Shown here piece after piece: positions 1 through 8,109 of a stretch of DNA of 15,000 nucleotides. Origin of the DNA: Conus ventricosus (taxonomy: Eukaryota > Mollusca > Gastropoda > Neogastropoda > Conidae). Position 1 is the stretch's first letter. Each line of letters opens with the position of its first letter. The stretch spans positions 63,379,467 to 63,394,466 of the forward strand of contig CM031596.1 in assembly GCA_018398815.1 (NCBI GenBank). Direction: 5' to 3'. The translations under genes were made by a program, and so were the position numbers. The notes under the pieces were generated by a model. It worked only from the letters and a program-made list of their open reading frames with translations, had not been told where the DNA came from and searched no databases.

Positions 1-248
1 ATACTGGCCAGCATAGACAGATGTTACAGAGCAGCATACTGGCGCCAACCGGCAGTCAGCACTGCACTTTTATCACGTGAAGTTATGTATGAAAGGATGG
101 AAATAAACTGCGGCAGTCCATAAACACAGCTATAAACCCAAAGTGTCTCAGGTGAGAAGAACGAGGTCACATTAGCATTTGACGTTCAAGGTTCCTCATC
201 AACGGAACAACTACGGAGATTGAGGCTGCGCACGGAAAAGCAAAGATA
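1..248. other. Unique sequence, nothing recognised
   Basis: No long open frame, RNA gene or recognisable repeat is visible. The motif AGCATACTGGC at 32-42 partly echoes the first bases of the window, which is too short to interpret. Confidence 0.5.
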
Positions 249-495
249 ATCTATGTGTTGGATGGTTCCTTAGTTTGTTTGTGTTGCAAAATAGTTTAGC
301 ACAAAGTAGGATCTATGTGTTGGATGGTTCCTTAGTTTGTTTGTGTTGCAAAATAGTTTAGCACAAAGTAGGATCTATGTGTTGATGGTTCCTTAGTTTG
401 TTTGTGTTGCAAAATAGTTTAGCACAAAGTAGGATCTATGTGTTGGATGGTTCCTTAGTTTGTTTGTGTTGCAAAATAGTTTAGCACAAAGTAGG
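249..495. repeat. Four-copy 62-bp tandem repeat
   Basis: Copies start at 249, 311, 373 and 434 and are 62, 62, 61 and 62 bp long. Each begins ATCTATGTGTTGGATGG and ends TTTAGCACAAAGTAGG. By eye the copies are identical apart from one missing G early in copy 3. Such homogeneity suggests recent tandem amplification or gene conversion. No function is evident. Confidence 0.95.
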
Positions 496-645
496 ATGCT
501 TGATGGTCCATACTGTCGTTGGTGACCAGGACAACATCCAGATTTGTCCCACGGCACAGAATGCCATCAGTGAGGGTTCAGCATCCACATCTGATGGCAC
601 ATCGCCAGGCCAGGCATGAAGTCAGGAAGGACTGGTAAACCCACT

Positions 646-717
646 GTGACGTTGATCCTTGGTGACGTTGATCCTTGGTCAGCGGTGACGTCACCTTTCA
701 CGACGTCATCATGACGT
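646..717. promoter_or_regulatory. Cluster of CRE/ATF-like TGACGT sites
   Basis: Five TGACGT cores, counting both strands, lie within 72 bp at 647-652, 663-668, 686-691, 703-708 (as ACGTCA) and 712-717. The first two sit in a 16-bp direct duplication (646-661 and 662-677). The third lies in a perfect 12-bp palindrome, GGTGACGTCACC (684-695), which contains the full CRE TGACGTCA (686-693). CREs bind CREB/ATF bZIP proteins. No TATA box or gene is visible nearby, so a regulatory role is only an inference. Confidence 0.35.
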
Positions 718-730
718 GAATCCTGTGCAA

Positions 731-856
731 CCCTGTGTGTGTTTGTGAATGTTTGTTCGTGTGTACGTGTGTGTGTGTGTGAATGCAGCATGTGGGGTTC
801 ATGGGTCTGTATGCTTGCGTGCGTGCGTGTGTGCCTGCGTGCGAGCGCGCGCGAGC

Positions 857-887
<31 letters not shown>

Positions 888-891
888 TGTG

Positions 892-982
<91 letters not shown>

Positions 983-1072
983 CTTCAGTGCGCGTGTGTG
1001 CACATATATGCAATGGTGTTGTATGACAGTGTGTGTGTGTGTGTGCGCGCGCGCGCGCGCGTGTGTGTGTGT
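731..1072. repeat. Compound GT/GC microsatellite array
   Basis: Imperfect GT repeats lead into a GC-alternating block (about 840-870), a near-pure (TG)n tract at 894-980, a 48-bp interruption, then (GT)n-(GC)n-(GT)n at 1029-1072. Long open frames here encode only VC or HT dipeptide repeats on either strand and are not genes. Alternating purine-pyrimidine blocks of this kind are classic Z-DNA-prone sequence. Confidence 0.97.
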
Positions 1073-1089
1073 AAACTGTATTAACATAA

Positions 1090-1200
1090 TGCATTTTTAT
1101 ATATGACTGCTTTTTAAGATTATTGTAAAATCAATTATCACCACACGATGAATTTCTTTTTATAGGAGAACAATAAATGGAACTGAATTGAACTGAATTA
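1090..1200 (+). mobile_element. AT-rich retroelement-like 3' tail
   Basis: An AT-rich stretch ends in AATAAA (about 1171-1176), followed closely by short tandem units of the form GAACTGAATT. A 3' end closing with a poly-A signal and a short simple repeat is typical of some CR1/L2/RTE-type LINEs and their SINE partners. No coding part is attached and the 5' boundary is not visible. The call rests on the tail pattern only. Confidence 0.3.
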
Positions 1201-1251
1201 AAATGAAATCTGACACATAAATATCACTTCATAAAACTCTGAGACCAGACC

Positions 1252-1560
1252 AGCCGCCGTGGCGAAATGGTTAGCGTTGCAGACTCTCGGCTGGGATGTC
1301 GTGGGGTCGATTCCCATCAGAGTCATGTGACATTTTTATGCCCCGACCGGATCTTACCCAGAGTTCAGTTTGCTACGGGCTCAGTTGGGAAGACTGGGAC
1401 CACACAGTCGAGTTTCATCCAATTATTGGATGCCTCTTTAAGAGTATTGGTCGAATTTTCTGACCAACACTACAGGTGTCTGTATCTCTCGGGCCTGGTT
1501 GTCGCCGGGATGTATTATGCAAGGTAGCGGAGAGTACAGCCCTATCATGCAGTCTCAGAC
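1252..1560 (+). mobile_element. tRNA-derived SINE (head clear, body and end uncertain)
   Basis: The head carries a perfect RNA polymerase III A box, TGGCGAAATGG (1260-1270, consensus TRGYNNANNGG). A near-consensus B box, GGGTCGATTCC (1304-1314), has one mismatch to GGTTCGANTCC. The B box lies in a tRNA-like T arm: GTGGG, a seven-base loop, then CCCAT. The spacing and folding match a tRNA-derived SINE promoter. Unrelated body sequence follows to about 1560 or beyond. No clear tail or perfect target-site duplication was found, so the 3' end is approximate. A degenerate tRNA pseudogene is the alternative. Confidence 0.7.
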
Positions 1561-1699
1561 CGGAATGGAAGTCCATATCATCATCTTCATTACCTTGATT
1601 CTCATCGATCAGCACAAAAAAGTCCCAAATTCTTTGACCCTTCATGTCCTGCTCTCATGGTGACCTCACTTTCGATGTCCTATACATATACATACATAC

Positions 1700-1702
<3 letters not shown>

Positions 1703-1751
<49 letters not shown>
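1703..1751. repeat. (GA)n microsatellite
   Basis: Uninterrupted GA dinucleotide run of 49 bp, preceded by a short TATACATA-type stretch. Confidence 0.98.
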
Positions 1752-1754
<3 letters not shown>

Positions 1755-1888
1755 GAAACTAGCTTCTTAACTTTATTGTTGTTCACTCATCCAAGAACAA
1801 CAACACCCAACAACAACAAAACACACAAAGCAAACAGACTCCTTGATAAGCACATACACAGATACACGCGCCAAGCATAATATATAAT

Positions 1889-1966
1889 GGGCATGTAAAT
1901 GTTTATGGACATGCCCGGCAATGACATTGTATGTGCTGTTTCATGTAAATGCTCTGACGTCATTGG
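1889..1966. promoter_or_regulatory. Possible regulatory island with a consensus CRE
   Basis: A perfect palindromic CRE, TGACGTCA, lies at 1955-1962 and overlaps an inverted CCAAT box (ATTGG, 1962-1966). Just upstream is an 8-bp inverted repeat (GGGCATGT at 1889-1896, ACATGCCC at 1909-1916). A 10-bp motif, CATGTAAATG, occurs twice (1892-1901 and 1942-1951). The arrangement resembles a small promoter or enhancer, but no transcript or coding exon follows before the GT array at about 2100. Confidence 0.25.
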
Positions 1967-2100
1967 CACGTTGGGAATAACATCAGAGAATGGTGTGAAG
2001 GACTGATGCTTGTTTATAGCAGGAAGAAAAGCCAGCAGCGTTAGACTGGGAGCCGGGCGAACAGGCAATGTCCCAGACAGCGTGTGAGTGTGGGAGTCGT

Positions 2101-2209
2101 GTTCTGTGTGTATACGCTTGCGCGCGCACGCGCACGTGTGTGTGTGTGTGGAAAGAGAGAGAGAGAGAGAGAAAGAAAGAGAGGGTGCGTACGTGTGTGT
2201 GTGTGTATG

Positions 2210-2265
<56 letters not shown>

Positions 2266-2297
2266 TGATGCGTGCGTGCGTGCGTGCGTGCGTGTGT

Positions 2298-2350
<53 letters not shown>

Positions 2351-2416
2351 CGCGCGCGCGCGTGCGCGTTTGTGTGTGCGCGTGTATGTGCGCGCGCGCG
2401 CGGTGTGTGTGTGTGT

Positions 2417-2482
<66 letters not shown>
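2101..2482. repeat. Large compound GT/GA/GCGT/GC microsatellite
   Basis: In order it holds GC/GT alternation, (GT)n, a GA-rich block near 2153-2183, (GT)n, a (GCGT)n tract at 2221-2293 with one TGATGCG interruption, (GT)n, GC alternation near 2346-2400, and a long (GT)n at 2403-2482. All overlapping open frames are dipeptide or tetrapeptide repeats and are not coding. Confidence 0.97.
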
Positions 2483-2484
<2 letters not shown>

Positions 2485-2611
2485 AAGTGTGATGTCTTTT
2501 TTTTATTTTTTTTTTTTATTATAATCATTTTTATTTCCTTCCAACTTACACATAAATATGACCAATAATCAGTCCATCAAACAGTTATGAAGGTTTTTTT
2601 ATGCACAAACA

Positions 2612-2723
2612 TAAATATATATATATGTATATATATATACATATATATATACATACACATATATATATATATATACATATATGCACACACATACATACAC
2701 ATACACATACATATATATATATA
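2612..2723. repeat. (TA)n / TATACA compound microsatellite
   Basis: Runs of AT and ATAC repeats with ACAC interruptions, inside the inferred LINE 3' UTR. Confidence 0.93.
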
Positions 2724-2890
2724 AGACCGTAGAGGAGAAAACCATTCAATAATTCCAAACATTCAAGCTCAAAAACAGCACACTTTCGTACACATTCAAA
2801 TATACCAAACAAACAAAACAAATATTGAGACAAGTAAACTGCAATAGAGATAAATTAACATATAAAAAGATAAAGAAGTAAATGAAAAGG

Positions 2891-2913
2891 AAAAAAAAAA
2901 AAAAAAAAAAAAA
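2891..2913. repeat. Poly(A) homopolymer, 23 bp
   Basis: An uninterrupted run of A on the plus strand. It lies within the inferred LINE 3' UTR on the opposite strand, so it is not that element's tail. It could be the tail of a separate plus-strand insertion, but no element body is recognisable upstream. Confidence 0.9.
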
Positions 2914-3036
2914 GGTCACTACACAAACCTCCCCTGGTTAGTTCCTACCCCCGTGCAAACGAGAGGAGAAAACATGTGCCATGAAGATAAACTTTACAGG
3001 TTAGGGCCTCTTCCACAACATGAAGAAGCAAACCTG

Positions 3037-3064
3037 CAGAGAGAGAGAGGAGGGGAGAGAGAGA

Positions 3065-3097
<33 letters not shown>

Positions 3098-3100
3098 GAG
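3037..3100. repeat. Interrupted (GA)n microsatellite
   Basis: GA run with GGAGGGG and GATGA interruptions. Confidence 0.95.
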
Positions 3101-3139
3101 TCTGTAATTGTTTACAAGTAACCATTCATATGTAATGGC

Positions 3140-3613
3140 TTAGGGGAATGCAAAAATTTCAAAATAAACCATGGTATCCCCACCATTGTTCACAGAATTG
3201 AGAATATGTACCCTGTAATGAATGCATAAATTTAAGGTCAGAATATCTGTTTTTCATAACACAAAGAAAACCTTGCACACTGGGTACATCCTTTGCCATG
3301 TAAGATTTAAATATATAGAATTTTGCAGTTAATAAGATGTAATTAAGCCAAAATCTGTTATAACACCATCTTTGTATCCAAACAAGATCAGTTCCTCTGA
3401 CAAAGCCAAACTTTCACAGTGTTCACATTTTGTGGTCAGAACATGCATTATATCAAGCCAGAATTTCTGTACACTTGTACATTTCCATAACAGGTGTTGG
3501 ATGGTTTGAATATCTTCCTGGCAAAAATTACAAATTGGGTCTTCACCAAGCTTGCAGTCATATAAGTATTTTCTTGTTGGCAGAAGACGATGTAATATAC
3601 GCAGCTGAAACCA
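3140..3613 (-). pseudogene. LINE ORF2 C-terminal fragment with zf-RVT zinc finger
   Basis: This is a 158-codon frame, counting its stop, with no start codon because the element is truncated. It opens WFQLRILHRLLPTRKYLYDC, a motif typical of the region before the ORF2 zinc finger. A CCHC finger follows, with C28, C31, H40 and C45 (C-X2-C-X8-H-X4-C; CNFC...HLLWKC, at 3479-3532), then VQKFW and an EELILFG motif near residue 73. This order is known from the C terminus of reverse transcriptases of L1/Tx1-type LINEs. In-frame stops at codons 95 and 120, before the terminal stop at 158, show it is dead. No reverse transcriptase or endonuclease domain is present. Confidence 0.85.
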
Positions 3614-3615
3614 GC

Positions 3616-3933
<318 letters not shown>

Positions 3934-3946
3934 TTTGTATATTTGA

Positions 3947-3993
3947 GGGAGACAGAGAGATAGAGAGATAGATAGAGAGACAGACATAGAGAT
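3947..3993. repeat. GA/GATA-rich short repeat
   Basis: Purine-rich mixture of GAGA, GATA and GACA units separating two GT arrays. Confidence 0.85.
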
Positions 3994-3994
3994 A

Positions 3995-3995
<1 letters not shown>

Positions 3996-4080
<85 letters not shown>
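3996..4080. repeat. (TG)n microsatellite, 85 bp
   Basis: Pure TG repeat ending just before a 53-bp island at 4081-4133. Confidence 0.98.
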
Positions 4081-4634
<554 letters not shown>

Positions 4635-6254
4635 GCCATTCTCCCATCCTCCTTTCTTACCTTCAGTCACATTCACCCATCCTCCTTTCTTACCTTCAGT
4701 CACATTCACCCATCCTCCATTCTTACCTTCGTTGCCATTCACCCATCCTCCTTCCTTACCTTCGCTGCCATTCTCCATCCTCCTTCCTTACCTTCACTGC
4801 CATTCACCCCTCCTCCTTCCTTACCTTCACTGCCATTCACCATCCTCCTTCCTTACCTTCACTGCCATTCACCCATCCTCCTTCCTTACCTTCACTGCCA
4901 TTCTCCCATCCTCCTTCCTTACCTTCACTGCCATTCTCCCATCCTCCTTCCTTACCTTCACTGCCATTTTCCCATCCTACTTCCTTACCTTCGCTGCCAT
5001 TCTCCCATCCTCCTTCCTTACCTTCACTGCCATTTACCCATCCTCCTTTCTTGCCTTCACTCCATTTCTCCTTCCTCCTTCCTTACCTTCGCTGCCATTC
5101 ACCCATCCTCCTTCCTTACCTTCGCTGCCATTCTCCCATCCTCCTTCCTTTTCCTTCACTTGCCATTCACCCATCCTCCTTCCTTACCTTCACTGCCATT
5201 CACCCATCCTCCTTCCTTACCTTCACTGCCATTCACCCATCCTCCTTCTCTGACCTTCGTTGCCATTCTCCCATCCTCCTTCCTTACCTTCGCTGCCATT
5301 CTCCCATCCTCCTTCCTTACCTTCACTGCCATTCTCCCATCCTCCTTCCTTACCTTCACTGCCATTCACCCATTCCTCCTTCCTTACCTTCACTGCCATT
5401 CACCCATCCTCCTTCCTTACCTTCACTGCCATTCACCCATCCTCCTTCCTTACCTTCACTGCCATTCACCCATCCTCCTTCCTGACTTCGTTGCCATTCT
5501 CCCATCCTCCTTCCTTACCTTCGCTGCCATTCTCCCATCCTCCTTCCTTACCTTCACTGCCATTCTCCCATCCTCCTTCCTTACCTTCACTGCCATTCAC
5601 CCATCCTCCTTCCTTACCTTCACTGCCATTCACCCATCCTCCTTCCTTACCTTTACTGCCATTCTCCCATCCTCCTTCCTTACCTTCGCTGCCATTTTTC
5701 ACCCATCTCCTTCCTTACCTTCACTACCATTCTCCCATCCTCCTTCCTTACGTTCACTGCCATTTTCCCATCCTACTTCCTTACCTTCACTGCCATTCTC
5801 CCATCCTCCTTCCTTACCTTCACTGCCATTCACCCATCCTCCTTCCTTACCTTCACTGCCATTCACCCATCCTCCTTCCTTACCTTTACTGCCATTCTCC
5901 CATCTCCTTCCTTACCTTCGCTGCCATTTTTCACCCATCCTCCTTCCTTACCTTCACTACCATTCTCCCATCCTCCTTCCTTACGTTCACTGCCATTTTC
6001 CCATCCTACTTCCTTACCTTCACTGCCATTCTCCCATCCTCCTTCCTTACCTTCACTGCCATTCACCCATCCTCCTTCCTTACCTTCACTGCCATTCTCC
6101 CATCCTCCTTCCTTACCTTCGCTGCCATTCTCCCATCCTCCTTCCTTACCTTCGCTGCCATTCTCCCATCCTCCTTCCTTACCTTCACTGCCATTCTCCA
6201 TCCTCCTTTCTTACCTTCACTGCCATTCTCCCATCCTCCTTTCTGACCTTCACT
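4635..6254. repeat. 33-bp minisatellite, about 49 copies
   Basis: The unit starts GCCATTCACCCATCC, continues TCCTTCCTTACC and ends TTCACT. It is 33 bp long with a few 32-36-bp variants. Hand segmentation gives 49 monomers over 1,620 bp. Main variable sites are TCACCC or TCTCCC near the start and CACT or CGCT at the end. The unit is a multiple of three and lacks stops in several frames, so long open frames occur on both strands, including 4404-6305. Peptide periods switch among FLTFTAIHPSS, LPYLHCHSPIL and LPSLPFTHPPS where 1-bp indels occur. That argues against selection on a protein. A 7-mer higher-order repeat is present in the 3' half. Confidence 0.97.
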
Positions 6255-6885
6255 GTTCTTCATGCATCAAGAGGCAAGTTCATGTGTCTGCTATCAGGAC
6301 GTTAGGAGTCTGTATTGGTACAGGGACCGGGTCCAGCATTACAGATTAGGTTCAAACGCTTTATACTCTCCATTACACTCAAAGCTGTACGTTGCATCAT
6401 TCAGCTATTTATCCCCCCAAGCCATCTTCATTGTACAGCCCAGGTTTTGAACCATGTTGTGTCTAACTCTGAGGAACACCCAATGTTTCGTACTTGCGAG
6501 AGCAATCTACACGACCCTCCATTTTTCTATCACCTGCTAGACATTGTGTTTTTGTTTGAAATCTTCATAGAGAATATACTTTCTATTTTGAAGCAGAAAA
6601 TTAGCAATATTGTGTATCCCTATACTAAGCCATGTTTTACCAACTATGTGTCTCTTGCCTGTCTGTATTTTACGGTTATGAAATACTGGATCAGCAATCA
6701 GTTCACTAGAGTTGTTTTTTACCATTAACTTAATAGAATAATTCTTTGTATGCATCAAGCACGATTTCAGGTCCTTTTTTTCAAGAACATTTAAGATCGG
6801 AAAATTGGGTCTCGCGATTGTCTTCCTTTTATGTTTTGTCGTCCGAAATTTTCGCAGCCATGTCAGTGTTAATGAACTAGTAAAG
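6255..6885. other. Unique AT-rich sequence, no supportable gene
   Basis: Overlapping open frames exist on both strands (6315-6728 plus, about 137 codons; 6537-6926 minus, about 129 codons). Both start only at TTG, and the minus frame begins inside the downstream repeat. Neither shows a recognisable domain. The last 11 bases (6875-6885, AACTAGTAAAG) recur at 8255-8265 and form the left direct repeat of the element that follows. Confidence 0.5.
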
Positions 6886-7244
6886 TCGGAAATGAAATGA
6901 GGTAGGGAACAGTAAACAGTAAACAAGTGGGGTATGTTTTGCTCCCATAAGGAAACCTAACACAGAGTAACTCCTATTCAAGACCGGCACAGCCTTTTAA
7001 ACTTGAATAAAGTCAGACAAATACATAGACGAACAATCTAATAGTGGGGGAAAAAAACAAGCGCAGGCCAACAACTGAACTGTCTGGCAAAGATTCGGAC
7101 TTGAGGGGAGGGGAGAGGAGTTTGAAGATGGAGAAACTGGGAAAATGAAATTAAAAAAAAAAAAATGTTACAGATATGAAAACTCTTCTCTAGCTGCATA
7201 AGGGAACCATCACAATCCCTTTTGAAGGCAGATATATTTGTATT

Positions 7245-7298
7245 GCCTGCTCCGAGGCCTTTCGCCCGCTGGATCGGGACTCATCAGGGAGACACGGC
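7245..7298 (-). ncRNA. Type I hammerhead ribozyme, copy A
   Basis: All conserved core parts are visible on the minus strand in order. Stem I 5' strand is CTCC (7288-7291), then CTGATGA (7281-7287). Stem II hairpin (7264-7280) has 5' GTCC and 3' GGGC arms, including one G-U pair. GAAA follows (7260-7263), then palindromic GGCC (7256-7259), then TC ending at the predicted cleavage site between 7254 and 7253. The 3' stem I strand GGAG (7250-7253) pairs fully with CTCC. An outer GCC/GGC helix (7296-7298 with 7245-7247) is separated by a GTGT/CA internal loop, as in natural type I hammerheads with loop-loop contacts. Stem III has no hairpin loop. Minimal-stem-III variants associated with Penelope-like elements are known to cleave as dimers. 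Confidence 0.87.
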
Positions 7299-7333
7299 TG
7301 GTTGTGTCTGCGTTCCCGGCGTCAAATAGAGAC

Positions 7334-7360
7334 ACACCACAGTCCATAATACTGTGGTGT
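7334..7360 (-). other. Perfect 10-bp hairpin near the ribozyme, copy A
   Basis: ACACCACAGT (7334-7343) and ACTGTGGTGT (7351-7360) form a perfect inverted repeat with a 7-nt loop, about 40 nt on the 5' side of the hammerhead in minus orientation. Confidence 0.7.
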
Positions 7361-7993
7361 TCTCACCACCATGGGTGCAAAAAAGAATCCAATCGCACCC
7401 CAGAGCAGCCAGCGAAGAGTAGTAAATGCAACCAAACGAAAGTGTGGGGAGGAAAAAAAGTTGCTGTAAAACTGAAGACATTATGCAAATAATATAAAAT
7501 GTAGGGGACAGTCTTTGAGCCTACGCCTGAGGATCCACCCAAAGATGCAAGGGAGATCAAAAGACAAACACACAGATGGACAGAAACAAATACAAATAAC
7601 CTCAATTTAATCAAAGCAAAATCGGAAATGAAATTAGGTAGGGAACAGTAAACGATAAACAGTAAACAAGTGGGGTATGTTTTGCTCCATAAGGAAACCT
7701 AACACAGAGTAACTCCTATTCAAGACCGGCACAGCCTTTTAAACTTGAATAAAGTCAGACAAATACATAGACGAACAATCTAATAGTGGGGGGAAAAAAA
7801 CAAGCGCAGGCCAACAAACTGAACTGTCTGGCAAAGATTCGGACTTGAGGGGAGGGGAGAGGAGTTTGAAGATGGAGAAACTGGGAAAATGAAATTTAAA
7901 AAAAAAAAAAAAAAAGTTACAGATATGAAAACTCTTCTCTAGCTGCATAAGGGAACCATCACAATCCCATTTGAAGGCAGATATATTTGTATT

Positions 7994-8047
7994 GCCTGCT
8001 CCGAGGCCTTTCGCCCGCTGGATCGGGACTCATCAGGGAGACACGGC
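7994..8047 (-). ncRNA. Type I hammerhead ribozyme, copy B
   Basis: The 42-nt minimal motif (7999-8040) is identical to the one in copy A, exactly 749 bp away. CTGATGA lies at 8030-8036 and GAAA at 8009-8012. The cleavage site is predicted between 8003 and 8002. Cleavage at both copies would release a 749-nt RNA (8002 to 7254). The outer stem I pairs are also kept. Confidence 0.87.
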
Positions 8048-8082
8048 TGATTGTGTCTGCGCTCCCGGCGTCAAATAGAGAC

Positions 8083-8109
8083 ACACCACAGTTCATAATA
8101 CTGTGGTGT
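8083..8109 (-). other. Perfect 10-bp hairpin near the ribozyme, copy B
   Basis: Same stem as in copy A (8083-8092 with 8100-8109). The only difference between copies is one C/T change in the loop. Confidence 0.7.

Larger units (their letters stand above)
2497..3614 (-). mobile_element. 5'-truncated LINE (L1/Tx1-like), minus strand
   Basis: Read on the minus strand, this begins in the C-terminal part of a LINE ORF2 (3613 to 3140). It passes through an AT-rich 3' UTR carrying secondary microsatellites and ends in a 21-nt poly(A) tract (poly-T at 2497-2517, one interruption). AATAAA (TTTATT at 2530-2535) lies about 12 nt upstream of that tail. Truncation at the 5' side is typical of target-primed reverse transcription. 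Both ends abut GT arrays, so insertion into a microsatellite is plausible. The 3' UTR extent is an inference from the poly-A signal and tail. Confidence 0.65.
6886..7494 (-). repeat. Element direct repeat, copy A
   Basis: Copy A is the downstream repeat in minus-strand orientation. It has 13 A in the plus-strand A-run near 7153-7165 against 18 in copy B. It also has 7 A against 10 near 7453, and two AGTAAAC heptamers (6910-6923) where copy B has a third, variant GATAAAC unit. Plus-strand frame 7238-7492 (84 codons) parallels one in copy B but lies antisense to the ribozyme and is probably incidental. Confidence 0.95.

Noticed and set aside
1239..1560. TCTGAGACCAGA (about 1239) and TCTCAGACCGGA (about 1553) as target-site duplication of the SINE
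   Set aside because: The match is imperfect, and the SINE 3' end is not otherwise marked there.
6315..6926. Overlapping frames of about 130 codons on both strands
   Set aside because: They start only at TTG, have no recognisable domain, and the minus frame starts inside the ribozyme element.
7232..7263. Alternative hammerhead folds: long stem III using GGC/GCC, or a type III layout using the AGACAC/GTGTCT hairpin as stem I
   Set aside because: The long stem III version leaves stem I unpaired. The type III version has no UH cleavage site in the right place. The type I fold with CTCC/GGAG satisfies all parts.
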